A stretch of DNA of 64,000 nucleotides from Bacteroidota bacterium. Lineage in GTDB: Bacteria; Bacteroidota; Bacteroidia; Flavobacteriales; Flavobacteriaceae. The stretch is taken from the NCBI GenBank assembly GCA_024279425.1, contig JAJRRO010000059.1, positions 62,001 through 126,000 on the forward strand. The letters run 5' to 3'. Under the pieces are notes generated by a model, which was not told where the DNA came from, did no database searches, and saw only the letters and a program-made list of their open reading frames with translations. Shown piece after piece: positions 8,257 through 18,601 of this stretch (its first letter is position 1; every line of letters starts with the position of its first letter). Both the position numbers and the translations under genes were made by a program.

Positions 8257-8939
8257 ATGATGAATCAAAAACGTTTTATGAAGAACTTAGATTTGATTGC
8301 TGAACCTTCTATAAGAACTAACAATAGAATCTTATATAATTGGGGTCTAGGCTTAGCGTTATTTACTATCGTGTACAATATCGCCGAGGGGTTGATTTCA
8401 ACATATCTGGGATATGAGGATGAAAGCTTGGCTTTATTCGGTTTTGGGGCAGACAGTTTTATTGAAGTCATTTCCGGTATGGGAATAGTAGATATGATTA
8501 TCCGGATACGAAGAAAACCTCATAGCAATAGGGATGCATTTGAACGGACAGCTTTAAAAATAGCGGGATTTGCATTTTACGGGTTGGTCTTTGTTCTTGT
8601 ACTTACCAGTATGTATACTATTTGGATCGGTCATAAGCCTGTTACTACGTTTTGGGGGGTTATCATTTCTGTGGTTTCAATTTCTGTCATGGTGCTGTTG
8701 GTATATGGAAAAAGAAAGATTGGAACAAAACTAGATTCCGACCCAATACTGGCAGATGCCAACTGCACTATGGTCTGTGTTTATATGTCTATCATTTTGC
8801 TGGTCAGCAGCGGAATACATGAATAAATATCCCCTATGTCGACAGTATCGGTACGCTTGGACTGTCCTATTTTGCATTTAAAGAAGGTAAGGAATGCTTT
8901 GAAAAGGTTAAGAGCGATAAATATTGTGGTTGTGATTAG
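8257..8939 (+). pseudogene. Cation diffusion facilitator-like membrane protein, frameshifted near its C-terminus
   Basis: The first frame (8257-8826) encodes 189 residues with about five helices and CDF-like segments ESLALFGFGADSFIEV and SDPILADANCTMVCVY; Cys replaces the His of the usual metal-binding helix. It stops at a TAA after SGIHE. Directly after, another frame (8823-8939) reads NIPYVDSIGTLGLSYFAF, then KEGKECFEKVKSDKY and a CGCD end. These join into one normal protein if a single base is added around 8824-8828. The gene therefore carries a one-base deletion or a sequencing error. It likely served metal transport in the mer-like operon. Confidence 0.7.
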
Positions 8940-8985
8940 TTACCTTCTTTGTAATGATGACATTTGTAATTAACCATGTATTAGT

Positions 8986-9777
8986 ATGATTTTAAAGAAA
9001 AAGAAAGCACATATTCTTTTGGCTTTTATTATCCTGATTATATCGGTTAAAGGGAAAGCTCAAGGCCCGCCCATATTTACGGACACCCCGATAATGCTGG
9101 GATTGGAAGGACGAGGTATACGAACTTTTGGAAATATTATCTCAAAGGAGAATGCGAACGCTTATGTACAGCCGGTCGTGTTCCCATTTAATATTTCTAC
9201 AAAATGGCAGGTTGGGGCCATGGCCCCATTTATATCCATATCCCCCGATGGCTTTGACTCACGGTCAGGTATTGGTGATGTAAGGGTCTTTACCAAATAC
9301 CAGATTTATAAAAAGGATGGTAAGGCAAAGACACTTCGGGGACTCATAAAATTAACAGAAACGTTTCCCACTGGGAATTCAACAACTAACCCTGGGCTGG
9401 GAACCGGAGCTTATCAAACTACCTTGAGCCTGGTTAATGGTTATGTTACGACAAAATATGGCATTTACGGGGAATTTGGTTATAATGTCGCAGGCAATGG
9501 TCTACCCGATAATTTTGTCTACAACATCGCTGTGGGCTACCCCTTGTTGCCCCAAAAATACCCACCCAACCAGTTGAACCTGTTTTTGGAACTCAATGGT
9601 AGTTATGTTTTTGACCAAGTGGGGAACAATCTGTTCCTTTCTCCTGGAATTCAGTACATTGTAGGGAGAAAATTACTCTTTGAATCTGGAATACAGATAC
9701 CTTTGGACGATTCGGCACCCATCGACCAACAAGTAAATTATATTTTAAGAATAGGAACGAGAATATTGATATTTTAA
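8986..9777 (+). CDS. Outer-membrane beta-barrel protein, MetA-phenol-degradation transporter-like
   Basis: This 263-residue protein has a signal peptide (basic KKKK start, hydrophobic core, cut after GKAQ) and alternating strand patterns with an aromatic C-terminal residue (ILIF), as in outer-membrane barrels. The pattern GIGDVRVFTKYQ, then TETFPTGNST with GLGTGAYQ, matches the family annotated as putative transporter of the phenol MetA pathway. Such barrels often accompany metal-resistance clusters. It is separated by 46 bases from the broken CDF-like gene and is 10 bases ahead of the HMA protein. Confidence 0.75.
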   Translation: MILKKKKAHILLAFIILIISVKGKAQGPPIFTDTPIMLGLEGRGIRTFGNIISKENANAYVQPVVFPFNISTKWQVGAMAPFISISPDGFDSRSGIGDVRVFTKYQIYKKDGKAKTLRGLIKLTETFPTGNSTTNPGLGTGAYQTTLSLVNGYVTTKYGIYGEFGYNVAGNGLPDNFVYNIAVGYPLLPQKYPPNQLNLFLELNGSYVFDQVGNNLFLSPGIQYIVGRKLLFESGIQIPLDDSAPIDQQVNYILRIGTRILIF

Positions 9778-9787
9778 AATTAAAGGA

Positions 9788-10099
9788 ATGGAAAAGATGA
9801 TACTAATGATGCTTATAAGCCTTAGCGCCCTTGCCGTAAAAGCACAAGACACGGAAAACAAGTTAAATGGTACCTTAAAAATAGAGATCGACGGACTTTC
9901 CTGTCCATTTTGTGCCTATGGTCTGGAAAAAAATTTAAGTAAAGTTGAAGGCGTCCAAACCATAAAAATTGACGTTGAAAATGCATTTGTATTACTTACG
10001 ATTTTTGAGGGTATGGGTGTCAATGAAGCAACAATACGTAAAAACATAAAAGATGCCGGATTTACCCCCAGATCGATAACCAAGGAGAATGATGGGTAG
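9788..10099 (+). CDS. Secreted heavy-metal-associated (HMA) domain protein
   Basis: This is a 103-residue protein with a signal peptide (cleavage probably after VKAQ) and one HMA fold. The metal site is DGLSCPFCAYGLEK, a CxxC in the first loop, followed by the usual VEGVQTIKIDVENA strand. It would bind Hg(II), Cu(I) or a similar ion in the periplasm, like a free-standing MerP. It overlaps the next gene by 11 bases, which argues for coupling with the propeller lipoprotein. Confidence 0.85.
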   Translation: MEKMILMMLISLSALAVKAQDTENKLNGTLKIEIDGLSCPFCAYGLEKNLSKVEGVQTIKIDVENAFVLLTIFEGMGVNEATIRKNIKDAGFTPRSITKENDG

Positions 10100-10901
10100 G
10101 CTCTATTTTTTAGCTCTTCTTGTACTTGTCATTATTAGCTGCAAAGAAGAAAAGAAGGAATGGGTTTTTGAAGGCAAAATAGAGCTGCCTGAAAACTCAC
10201 GACCTCTGGCTTTGGCCAAAACCGGAGATGAATTGTGGTTTTCGGATCCTGAAAATTTCAGGCTTCTTAAAATTGATTTTCATGGAAATGTTTTAGATTC
10301 GATAACAGGAGTCAAACGACCCATGAACATTGATTTTGATAAGGGCAAACTTTATACCCCCGAATTTTTAACCGATACCATTTGGGTATTTGAAAACGGA
10401 AAAAACATACCTCTTCCAATCAAAGCACAACCTAACGCTCCAGCCGGAATTTCTGTAAAAGGGGATACTATTGCGATTGCGGACTTCTACAACCATAGGG
10501 TTATACTTCAAATAGGCTCCAAAGTAACTTTTATTGGTAAAGTAGGACATGATAAGGGGCAATTATACTATCCTACTGATGTGAAAATTAAGGAGGATAA
10601 AATTTATGTTGCAGATGCCTATAATCACCGGGTACAAATATTCAATTTCAGTAATAAACTATTAAATATTATAGGTGAAAAAGATGGTTTTAACGTTACT
10701 TCTGCTATCGCATTGAACAGCAATTATATTGCAGCAACTGATCAAGAAAACAGTAGGGTCTTGATTTACGACTTAAAAGGAGCGCTCTTACAAATATTGG
10801 AAACCAATATCAACTACCCAACGGATGTACTGCTAAACCAGGATAGACTTTACATTTCAAATTTTAAGAAAAATTCAATATCAATCTACCGTAATCGATA
10901 A
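10089..10901 (+). CDS. Six-bladed beta-propeller (NHL-type) lipoprotein
   Basis: This 270-residue protein starts with a lipoprotein signal; the lipobox Cys is in LVIISCKEEK, about residue 18. The rest is made of NHL-like repeats, seen in IADFYNHRVILQI, VADAYNHRVQIFNF and TDQENSRVLIYDL. These build a propeller that usually serves protein-protein or ligand binding. Both ATG codons at 10089 and 10092 are possible starts. It is the last gene of the mer-like run; its role with metals is inferred only from the overlap with the HMA gene. Confidence 0.8.
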   Translation: MMGRLYFLALLVLVIISCKEEKKEWVFEGKIELPENSRPLALAKTGDELWFSDPENFRLLKIDFHGNVLDSITGVKRPMNIDFDKGKLYTPEFLTDTIWVFENGKNIPLPIKAQPNAPAGISVKGDTIAIADFYNHRVILQIGSKVTFIGKVGHDKGQLYYPTDVKIKEDKIYVADAYNHRVQIFNFSNKLLNIIGEKDGFNVTSAIALNSNYIAATDQENSRVLIYDLKGALLQILETNINYPTDVLLNQDRLYISNFKKNSISIYRNR

Positions 10902-11019
10902 TAGCATTCATTGGGCTTTATTTTTCGGTTTCATAAAACGAAGGTTTAATGAGACCCCATTAATTTTCTAAACTAGTTTAATTAAATGGACATTTTGTCA
11001 ACCTTAAGCTTTTCTAAAC
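10902..11019 (+). other. Intergenic, nothing recognised
   Basis: This is AT-rich sequence between the propeller lipoprotein gene and a degenerate reading frame. No gene, strong hairpin or repeat is seen. It begins a 715-base stretch without an intact gene; the other contents are listed separately at 11020 and 11316. Confidence 0.4.
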
Positions 11020-11205
11020 ATGAAACCGTTAATCCTACTTTCCTGTATTATCCTGATCGGAGGTTTCCTTAATTTCAATTTCTTGTAGTTCATCAAATGG
11101 TGAAGGTGGCAACTGCAGTATTAGTGGTGGAGATGCGGGTACCGGGCAACCTTTTGTCCAGACAAACAAAACCTTTGTACCGGAATCGGAGTCTGCGCAA
11201 TATTA
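11020..11205 (+). pseudogene. Possible broken small lipoprotein gene
   Basis: An ATG at 11020 opens MKPLILLSCIILIGGF, a signal-peptide-like sequence that soon stops at a TAG. A second frame overlaps it and continues SISCSSSNGEGGNCSISGG to a stop near 11205. Read together with a frame change they resemble a lipoprotein of about 60 residues. No homologue is recognised and the frame change is opposite in sign to the others in this locus, so this is a weak call. Confidence 0.25.
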
Positions 11206-11315
11206 GGTAAGGAAAAAACGATGCGAGCTGTAAAGCCTTCTTATGCCCTCCTACGGGTAATTCAAGTGATTGCTTTCAAGTGCTCTCATGAAAAGACGAA
11301 AACCCGTTGTTCATT

Positions 11316-11485
11316 TTAAATAATGCCGATTTTTATAGTATTGATGTTTCTATTAAATACCGTTTTATTGATGAACCGCACTATTGTCAGTGCCGAGATT
11401 TTCGAGAGTACACTTGTTTTAAACCCTTCGAAAGACTTGGCATAGTTGAGAGACATAGAGGATTGATTTGTAATTACTTCAATTT
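11316..11485 (-). pseudogene. IS982-family transposase, C-terminal remnant
   Basis: On the minus strand a frame ending at TAA (11316-11318) reads NYAKSFEGFKTSVLSKIS, ALTIVRFINKTVFNRNIN and TIKIGII. This is the characteristic C-terminus of IS982-type DDE transposases (usually NYAK followed by a hydrophobic helix and a short basic end). Upstream the frame meets stops and no N-terminal part is found. It marks a decayed insertion between the mer-like locus and the nitrate operon. Confidence 0.6.
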
Positions 11486-11616
11486 ACCGCTATTTAGCAG
11501 TTTGCACAACTTCTTTTGTTCCAAATCATAATGCACAACGGGTTATATAAAAAATCCTATTCAAATAAAGGATAAAAACATCTTTTTATTATATTTGATT
11601 ACTAACTACTATTCAC

Positions 11617-12083
11617 ATGCTCTCTAATGCCAGTAAATATGCAATTCGTTCGATACTCTATTTGGCGATATATTCCGATATAACAAAAAAATAGGTGTAA
11701 AGAAAATCGCAGAAGATTTAGAAACACCCCAACCCTTTTTGGCGAAGTTGCTCCAACAATTAAACCGAAACAAATTGGTATCTTCCACAAAAGGGCCAAA
11801 TGGAGGGTTCTATTTAGATAAAAAAAATAGGGATAAGTCGGTTTGGGATATTATAGAGAGCATTGATGGCACCGAAAAATTTGATCAATGTTTTTTGGGG
11901 TTGTCCAAATGTAGTGATGAACAGCCCTGCCCAGTGCATTTCATTGCAAACCCATTCAAACAAAAAATATTGGAAGAGTTTAGGGATAAGACTATTTTTA
12001 AATGGTCAAAAGAGATAAAAAAATCTGGGAAAGTAATCTCCTTAAAAGATTTTGATGTTTTAGCAAATAGCAAAGGGGATTAA
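11617..12083 (+). pseudogene. Rrf2-family Fe-S regulator, frameshifted at an A7 run
   Basis: From ATG 11617 the first frame reads MLSNASKYAIRSILYLA, the normal Rrf2 N-terminus, and stops after 25 codons just past an A7 run (11685-11691). The other frame continues KIGVKKIAEDLETPQPFLAK, then GPNGGFYL, and ends at 12083. One added A joins them into a 155-residue protein with a winged helix. It also has the cluster-binding pattern CFLGLSKCSDEQPCPVH (C-x6-C-x5-C), as in NsrR/IscR-type sensors. Sitting just before the nitrate operon, it was probably a NO- or redox-responsive regulator of it. Whether it is still made depends on the frameshift being real. Confidence 0.7.
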
Positions 12084-12453
12084 CCACCCAATATATGCAC
12101 CTATGTAGTAGATAAAAGCACTCATAAATAACAACTACTTCACTTGCCACATATGCTAAGGCCTTTTTAACTCTGGCAATCTATACACTTCAAATAAAAT
12201 AACATCTTTATAAATCCACAAAGTAGGTTCCTTAGCTACGCTAAATCGTAATAGCTATCCGCATTAAAAAAAATCAGGGTCACAAAAGTTGAAATCAAGT
12301 TTTATTTAAAAATCCTTAATTGGTTTAGTACTTATTAATGTTGAAGTCAAAATGGCGATCTGCTTAAGGTTTTATTTAAAAAAAGATTAAAAGACCTTTT
12401 ATTATTAAAATGGAATTGCTATCTTGACGGTCAATTATTTATGTCTTACCTAT
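12084..12453 (+). other. Intergenic region upstream of the nitrate operon
   Basis: These 370 AT-rich bases carry no open frame of interest. They should hold the operon promoter; a weak TATCTTG at about 12420 resembles a -7 box, but no clear -33 box is seen. I found no convincing FNR/Crp dyad. Confidence 0.35.
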
Positions 12454-13311
12454 ATGAGCCACAATATTTCAATTTCGGTTTTATTAGTCCTCTTTTTAAC
12501 CCTAAGTATTTCATCAAAAGCACAAGATGGCGAGAGCATTTTTAAGTCTACCTGTGCTGCTTGTCATCAAACCACCGCTAGAAAACTTATAGGCCCCGGA
12601 TTAGCCAATATTCATGAAAAACGTACCGAAGAATGGTTCACCCAATTTGTAAAGTCTTCTCAAACCTTTATTAATAGTGGAGATACAGAGGCCATTAAAA
12701 TATTTGAAGAGTACAACAAAATACTCATGCCCGATCAAGCTTTATCAGATTCTGAAATAAATGCGGTTTTTGAGTACATAAAGAGTAAGAGTCCTGCAAA
12801 AACAGAAGCAACTTCCGTTGAAACAGTTGAGGAGGCTGAAGTTCCTTTTGAACCATCCGAAGAAGATATCTTAGTGGGTCAAGCTTTATTTTCCGGAAAT
12901 CAAAGATTCGAGAATAAAGGGCCTTCGTGCATCTCGTGCCATCATGTTAATAAACATGGGTTTATTGCCGGTGGGGAGTTGGCAGCAGATTTAACGGATG
13001 TATATGAAAGATTGGGGAGAGCTGGTGTTGAAGGTATGATGACCGGACTTCCTTTTCCCCAAATGAAAACTTCGTATCAGAATCACAAAATAACCGAAAA
13101 AGAAACTACACAGCTAACTGCATTCTTGAAAGAGGTAAGCGCCCAACGTTATTATCAAAGATATTCCCCCTCTTATAATAACATTCTTTTAATATGGGGC
13201 GCTGCGGGCGCAATTGTATTAATGGGTGTTTTCCCTCTTTTTTGGTATAAACGCAAAAAGGATAGTGTAAACAAAAGAATTTACGAAAGACAGATCAAAT
13301 CTCACAATTAA
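12454..13311 (+). CDS. Membrane-anchored diheme cytochrome c of the nitrate operon (NarC-like)
   Basis: Start at ATG 12454 gives a 285-residue protein with a signal peptide cut after SSKAQ. Two c-type heme sites are visible, CAACH near residue 34 and CISCH near residue 159, joined by an acidic Glu/Val/Ala-rich linker. A C-terminal helix (NILLIWGAAGAIVLMGVF) with a basic tail anchors it with the hemes in the periplasm. It ends 29 bases before narG. In Thermus the nar operon also begins with a diheme cytochrome, NarC, which hands electrons to NarI; the same role is inferred here from order and architecture, not from sequence identity. Confidence 0.85.
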   Translation: MSHNISISVLLVLFLTLSISSKAQDGESIFKSTCAACHQTTARKLIGPGLANIHEKRTEEWFTQFVKSSQTFINSGDTEAIKIFEEYNKILMPDQALSDSEINAVFEYIKSKSPAKTEATSVETVEEAEVPFEPSEEDILVGQALFSGNQRFENKGPSCISCHHVNKHGFIAGGELAADLTDVYERLGRAGVEGMMTGLPFPQMKTSYQNHKITEKETTQLTAFLKEVSAQRYYQRYSPSYNNILLIWGAAGAIVLMGVFPLFWYKRKKDSVNKRIYERQIKSHN

Positions 13312-13340
13312 TAAAAATACCACATAATTAATCTACTACT

Positions 13341-16300
13341 ATGAGTTGGATAGAAGACATTATTTCTCCTCAAACACGTAAATGGGAAGAATTTTATAAG
13401 AATCGTTTTCAGCACGATAAAATTGTCAGAAGTACCCATGGTGTCAATTGTACAGGGGGATGTTCTTGGCAAATTCATGTTAAAGAAGGTATCGTTGTTT
13501 GGGAGACCCAACAATTGGATTATCCTTTATTAGAGGACAAATTGCCTCCTTATGAGCCCCGTGGGTGCCAAAGAGGTATTTCATTTTCTTGGTATTTATA
13601 CAGTCCTCTTAGGATAAAATATCCTCTGATTCGTGGTGCTTTAATTAGTGCCTACAGAGCGGAAAAAGAAAAAGTGGGTGACCCTTTAAAGGCATGGGAA
13701 AACTTGCAAAACAATAAAGAAGCCAGAGCAAAGTACCAAATGGCCAGGGGTAAAGGCGGATTTAGAAGAGTTCATTGGGATGAAGTCTTGGAAATCATGG
13801 CAGTTGCCAATATTTATACCGCAAAAAAATACGGTCCCGATAGGGTTGTTGGGTTTTCACCAATCCCTGCAATGTCAATGCTTAGTTACGCTTCTGGCTC
13901 AAGGTTTTTACAATTGTTTGGTGGCGTTAACTTAAGTTTTTACGATTGGTATTGCGATTTGCCAAATGCATTCCCAGAGATTTGGGGAGAACAAACGGAT
14001 GTTTGTGAAAGCGCCGATTGGTATAATGCAAAAATGGTTGCCGTAATGGGGGCCAATTTGAACATGACAAGAACACCAGATTGTCACTTTTTTGCAGAAT
14101 CTAGGCATAATGGAACAAAAGCAGTGGTATTCGCACCAGATTTTAACCAAGTTGCGAAATATGCCGATCAATGGGTGCCTGTACATGCCGGTAGTGACGG
14201 TGCATTTTGGATGGCGGTTACCCACGTTATATTACAAGAGTTTCATCATGAAAAGAAAACCTCTTACTTTATTGAATACACCAAACGCTATACAGATAGT
14301 CCTTATTTGGTTGAATTAAAAGATGAAGGCGGCCATTACTCCTCGGGTAGATTGTTACGTGCCAATCAATTAGAAGAACATAAGAATATTGATCAAGGAG
14401 ATTGGAAATTTGTAAATATCGACTCAAAAAGTGGTGACTTTGTAATTCCAAAGGGAAGTTCCGGATATCGATGGCAGGAAGAAAAAGGAAAATGGAATAT
14501 GAAGTATGAAGATGGAGAAACAGATAGAACCTATGATCCTGTTTTGAGTCTTTTAGATACTCGTGACGATATTGCCCAGGTAGAATTCACGGAATTTGGT
14601 CTGGACAAGAAAGCATTAAGAAATGTCCCGGTTAAAAAAATAAAAACTGTTGATGGTGAAAGATTAGTAACAACGGTCTATGATCTGACCATGGCCCAAT
14701 ATGGTGTCAGCAGGGGTCTTGAAGGGGATTATCCTAAAAATTATGATGAAAAAGACCAAGCCTATACACCAGCATGGCAAGAAATATTTACGGGTATTGA
14801 TGCTAAAACAGTAATCTCTTTTGCAAGAGAATGGGCCAGTACGGCAGAAGTTACCGAAGGAAAATGTATGATTATAGTAGGTGCAGGAATCAATCACTGG
14901 TATCATAATAATTTAATATATCGTTCAGGGATAATGGCTTTGATGCTAACGGGCTGCGTTGGTAAAAATGGTGGAGGCATGAACCACTATGTAGGTCAGG
15001 AAAAATTAGCACCTTCAGATTCTTGGGGTGCGATTGCTTTTGCAAATGATTGGCAAGGTCCACCTAGATTACAACAGGCACCGATTTGGCATTATATTAA
15101 TACCTGTCAATATAGATATGACGGACATTCTTCTAGATATAATACAGTTCCAGAAAATGATATGACGGCTGGGCATCATGCTGATCATATCTTTAAGTCA
15201 GTTAGAATGGGATGGATGCCGTTCTTCCCTCAATTTGATCAAAACACTTTAGAGTTAAGTAAAGAAGCCATATCCCAAGGAGCAAAAACAGATGAAGACA
15301 TCAAAAATCATGTGCTTGAAAAACTTAAAAGCAAAGAATTGGGTTATGCCGTTGGAGATCCTGAAAATGAATTTAATTTCCCAAGAACTTGGTATATATG
15401 GAGAGGGAATGCCATTTCCGGAAGTATGAAAGGTACTGAGTTTGCGTTAAAACATTATTTGGGAACTACTTCCAATGCCATTGCCAAGGATTATGATGAA
15501 GAAAAAACAGAAGAAGTAAAATGGCATGATATTGCCCCTACGGGCAAAATGGATCTGGTTGTTGATCTTAACTTCCGAATGGATTCTTCAGCACTGTATT
15601 CAGATATTGTTTTACCCGCTGCATCATGGTATGAAAAAGCTGATTTGAACAGTACAGATCTGCATTCTTTTATTCATCCACTTTCACAGGCTATTGCGCC
15701 AGTTTGGGAGTCCAAATCGGATTGGGAAATATTCAAGGCCATCGCAAAAAAGACCAGTGAACTTTCAGAAAAGTACATTCCTGATACACAAATTGATATC
15801 GTTGCAACGGCACTTTCCCATGATTCTAAGGGTGAAGTTTCACAAAAAGACATTAAAGATTGGTATCATGGGGAATGTGAGGCGATTCCGGGTAAAACCA
15901 TGCACAACATCTCAATTGTACATAGGGATTATCCCAAAATCTATGAAAAATTCTGTGCACTGGGAGAGAATGTTAAAACCAAAGGACTGGGAGCACATGG
16001 CAATCATTATTTCTGTGCGGAAGAGTACGATGAGATGGTTGATTCCAATCATTTTCCTACCGTTAAAATAGGTGATAAAAAGTATCCCTCTTTAACTGAA
16101 GATATCGAAGCTGCAAACGCTGTGCTACATTTGTCTTCCTTAACCAATGGGAGTCTTACCGTCAAGGCCTACGAAAGTATGGAGAAAAAATCTGGAATGC
16201 CTTTGGTAGATCTGGCAAAAGGAAGTGAAGACTTTAGATTGGATTACAAAGATTTGCAAGCGCAACCTCGAAGGTACTTAACTTCACCCGTATGGTCAGG

Positions 16301-16961
16301 ATTAATGAACGAAGGGAGAGCATATTCGGCCTATACCTATAATGTAGAACGATTAATTCCCTGGAGAACACTTACGGGAAGACAACATTTCTATTTAGAT
16401 CATGAAATGTATATCGCTTATGGCGAACATTTGCCAACATATAAGCCATCACCCAACCCTGAAGTTTACGGTGACCTAAAAGAAACTCTAAAAGGGGAAG
16501 GCATGGCCAGAGCATTAAACTGCCTAACACCTCACGGTAAATGGCATATTCATTCTACGTATATGGATAATCATAGAATGCTTACCCTATCAAGGGGAAT
16601 GGAACCATGTTGGATAAGTGAGGTAGACGCCACAGAAATGGATATTAAAGACAATGATTGGGTAGAGGTGCACAATGACAATGGGGTGTATTGTACAAGA
16701 GCCGTGGTAAGTTCTAGAATTCCCAAAGGAGTATGTATTGTTTATCACACCGTTGAAAGAACTATTAGTATCCCTAAATCCCAATTGAGAAATGGAAATA
16801 GAGGTGGTTCAAATAACAGTATTACCAGAGTTCACCTTAAACCCAATTTATTAGCTGGAGGGTATGGACAGTTTACATTCCATTTCAACTACTGGGGTCC
16901 TACCGCGGTTAATAGGGATACTCACGTAGTGATTCAAAAAATGAACAAATTAGAATGGTAG
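13341..16961 (+). CDS. narG: Respiratory nitrate reductase alpha subunit (NarG)
   Basis: This 1206-residue molybdopterin enzyme reduces nitrate to nitrite at a Mo-bisMGD site. The FS0 iron-sulfur ligands are in [11 protein letters not shown] (His 33, Cys 37, Cys 41) and RGCQRG (Cys 76). The Mo ligand Asp is in [12 protein letters not shown], about residue 220; most relatives have Pro where Cys follows here. Later blocks such as [16 protein letters not shown] and [18 protein letters not shown] are highly conserved in NarG. There is no Tat signal, consistent with the membrane-bound, cytoplasm-facing enzyme. It is followed by narH after 77 bases. Confidence 0.97.
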   Translation: MSWIEDIISPQTRKWEEFYKNRFQHDKIVRSTHGVNCTGGCSWQIHVKEGIVVWETQQLDYPLLEDKLPPYEPRGCQRGISFSWYLYSPLRIKYPLIRGALISAYRAEKEKVGDPLKAWENLQNNKEARAKYQMARGKGGFRRVHWDEVLEIMAVANIYTAKKYGPDRVVGFSPIPAMSMLSYASGSRFLQLFGGVNLSFYDWYCDLPNAFPEIWGEQTDVCESADWYNAKMVAVMGANLNMTRTPDCHFFAESRHNGTKAVVFAPDFNQVAKYADQWVPVHAGSDGAFWMAVTHVILQEFHHEKKTSYFIEYTKRYTDSPYLVELKDEGGHYSSGRLLRANQLEEHKNIDQGDWKFVNIDSKSGDFVIPKGSSGYRWQEEKGKWNMKYEDGETDRTYDPVLSLLDTRDDIAQVEFTEFGLDKKALRNVPVKKIKTVDGERLVTTVYDLTMAQYGVSRGLEGDYPKNYDEKDQAYTPAWQEIFTGIDAKTVISFAREWASTAEVTEGKCMIIVGAGINHWYHNNLIYRSGIMALMLTGCVGKNGGGMNHYVGQEKLAPSDSWGAIAFANDWQGPPRLQQAPIWHYINTCQYRYDGHSSRYNTVPENDMTAGHHADHIFKSVRMGWMPFFPQFDQNTLELSKEAISQGAKTDEDIKNHVLEKLKSKELGYAVGDPENEFNFPRTWYIWRGNAISGSMKGTEFALKHYLGTTSNAIAKDYDEEKTEEVKWHDIAPTGKMDLVVDLNFRMDSSALYSDIVLPAASWYEKADLNSTDLHSFIHPLSQAIAPVWESKSDWEIFKAIAKKTSELSEKYIPDTQIDIVATALSHDSKGEVSQKDIKDWYHGECEAIPGKTMHNISIVHRDYPKIYEKFCALGENVKTKGLGAHGNHYFCAEEYDEMVDSNHFPTVKIGDKKYPSLTEDIEAANAVLHLSSLTNGSLTVKAYESMEKKSGMPLVDLAKGSEDFRLDYKDLQAQPRRYLTSPVWSGLMNEGRAYSAYTYNVERLIPWRTLTGRQHFYLDHEMYIAYGEHLPTYKPSPNPEVYGDLKETLKGEGMARALNCLTPHGKWHIHSTYMDNHRMLTLSRGMEPCWISEVDATEMDIKDNDWVEVHNDNGVYCTRAVVSSRIPKGVCIVYHTVERTISIPKSQLRNGNRGGSNNSITRVHLKPNLLAGGYGQFTFHFNYWGPTAVNRDTHVVIQKMNKLEW

Positions 16962-17038
16962 ATAAGTGCCTAACGTGCACTTTAAGCATACTAGTTCCTT
17001 ATTAATAAAAAATACAGTAAAAACAAACAAATAGAGAT

Positions 17039-18589
17039 ATGGATGTACGTTCTCAAATTTCAATGGTATTTCACCTAGATAAGTGTATTGGGTGCCATAC
17101 CTGTTCAATAGCTTGTAAAAACATTTGGACAGATAGGAAAGGAGCTGAATATATGTGGTGGAACAATGTTGAAACCAAGCCCGGCACTGGGTATCCTACC
17201 AAATGGGAAAATCAGGATATATATAAAGGAGGTTGGGAAAAAAGCATGGGCAAGGTTCGTTTGCGAGGTGCTGGCAAGGCAAAAGGCTTGTTAAATATTT
17301 TTCATAATCCACACTTACCCGTTATTGATGATTATTACGAACCTTTTACCTATAAGTATTTAAACTTGATAGAGTCTCCGGAAGAGGATACTCAGGTTAC
17401 GGCAAGACCTGTATCCATGATAACTGGGAAACCTATAGATATTAAAATGGGTCCAAACTGGGATGATGATTTAAGTGGCACCCCGGATTATGCCCGTAAT
17501 GACCCAAACTTTAAAAACTTATCAGCGGGAGAACAAGAAGCCATGTTCCAACTGGAACGTATGTCCATGTTTTATTTGCCAAGAATTTGCAATCATTGTT
17601 TAAATCCGGCTTGCGTAGGTTCTTGTCCCTCAAGGGCCATATATAAAAGAGGCGAAGATGGGATTGTCCTTATTAACCAAAAAGTCTGTAGAGCTTGGCG
17701 TATGTGTGTTACCGCCTGTCCCTATAAAAAATCATACTATAACTGGGGAACCGGAAAGTCTGAAAAATGTATTCTTTGCTATCCAAGATTAGAATCAGGT
17801 TATGCTCCTGCGTGCATGCATTCCTGCGTGGGTCGCATTAGATATTTGGGTGTATTGTTATACGATGCGAGTCAAATTGAAAACGTAGCGGCATCTGACG
17901 ATGAAGACTTGATCCAAAAGCAAATGGATATGATTTTAGATCCGTTCGACCCTAAAGTAATAGCTTCTGCAAAGAAAAATGGAATTGCGGATTCAACTAT
18001 AAAAGCAGCTCAGCAATCACCTACTTACAAGTTTATCAAAGAATGGGGTATGGCCTTACCATTGCATCCTGAATATAGAACATTGCCAATGTTGTTCTAT
18101 GTACCACCCCTATTGCCGGTAATGGCAACATTAGCAGATAATGATGTGGAATCTCAAAAAGGAACCTTAAATCCTATTTCCAAGTTTTGGGAAAGAGCAA
18201 CTAAATACGACACCACCAATGAACACATTTTCGGAACTATTGATGATGCACGTATGCCACTAAAATACTTGGCTAATTTATTTAGTAATGGAGATGAGGA
18301 ATTAATCAAGGAAACCATTAAGAAGTTAATGGCCGTTCGTTTACATCGTAGAGATGTTACCGTAGGCGACTTAAACAAAGAGATGGTTGCAGAAAGCTTA
18401 AAAGAAGTAGGCCTGAATGCTGAAATGGCAGATGCCATTTATTATTTGACCTCTTTGGCGAAGTTTGACGACCGATTTGTTATTCCACCTGCCCATAGAG
18501 AACAAGCTATAGAAATGTCTGAATTTACAGGAGATAGAAAAGGAAGCGCTGGATTTGGATTTGTTGAGAAACCTGCCCGTGGACTATAA
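17039..18589 (+). CDS. narH: Respiratory nitrate reductase beta subunit (NarH)
   Basis: This 516-residue protein carries four iron-sulfur clusters that relay electrons from NarI to NarG. Ferredoxin-type Cys groups are seen in HLDKCIGCHTCSIACKN near the N-terminus, CNHCLNPACVGSCP around residues 185-200, CRAWRMCVTACP and CILCYP with CMHSC. The Trp in CRAW replaces a Cys, as in all NarH, and makes that cluster 3Fe-4S. The length and order fit NarH of other Bacteroidetes. It lies 12 bases ahead of narJ. Confidence 0.97.
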   Translation: MDVRSQISMVFHLDKCIGCHTCSIACKNIWTDRKGAEYMWWNNVETKPGTGYPTKWENQDIYKGGWEKSMGKVRLRGAGKAKGLLNIFHNPHLPVIDDYYEPFTYKYLNLIESPEEDTQVTARPVSMITGKPIDIKMGPNWDDDLSGTPDYARNDPNFKNLSAGEQEAMFQLERMSMFYLPRICNHCLNPACVGSCPSRAIYKRGEDGIVLINQKVCRAWRMCVTACPYKKSYYNWGTGKSEKCILCYPRLESGYAPACMHSCVGRIRYLGVLLYDASQIENVAASDDEDLIQKQMDMILDPFDPKVIASAKKNGIADSTIKAAQQSPTYKFIKEWGMALPLHPEYRTLPMLFYVPPLLPVMATLADNDVESQKGTLNPISKFWERATKYDTTNEHIFGTIDDARMPLKYLANLFSNGDEELIKETIKKLMAVRLHRRDVTVGDLNKEMVAESLKEVGLNAEMADAIYYLTSLAKFDDRFVIPPAHREQAIEMSEFTGDRKGSAGFGFVEKPARGL

Positions 18590-18601
18590 AAAAACAATAA
18601 A

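Noticed and set aside
11307-11531. 74-codon plus-strand frame
   Set aside because: It is the antisense of the IS982 transposase C-terminus.
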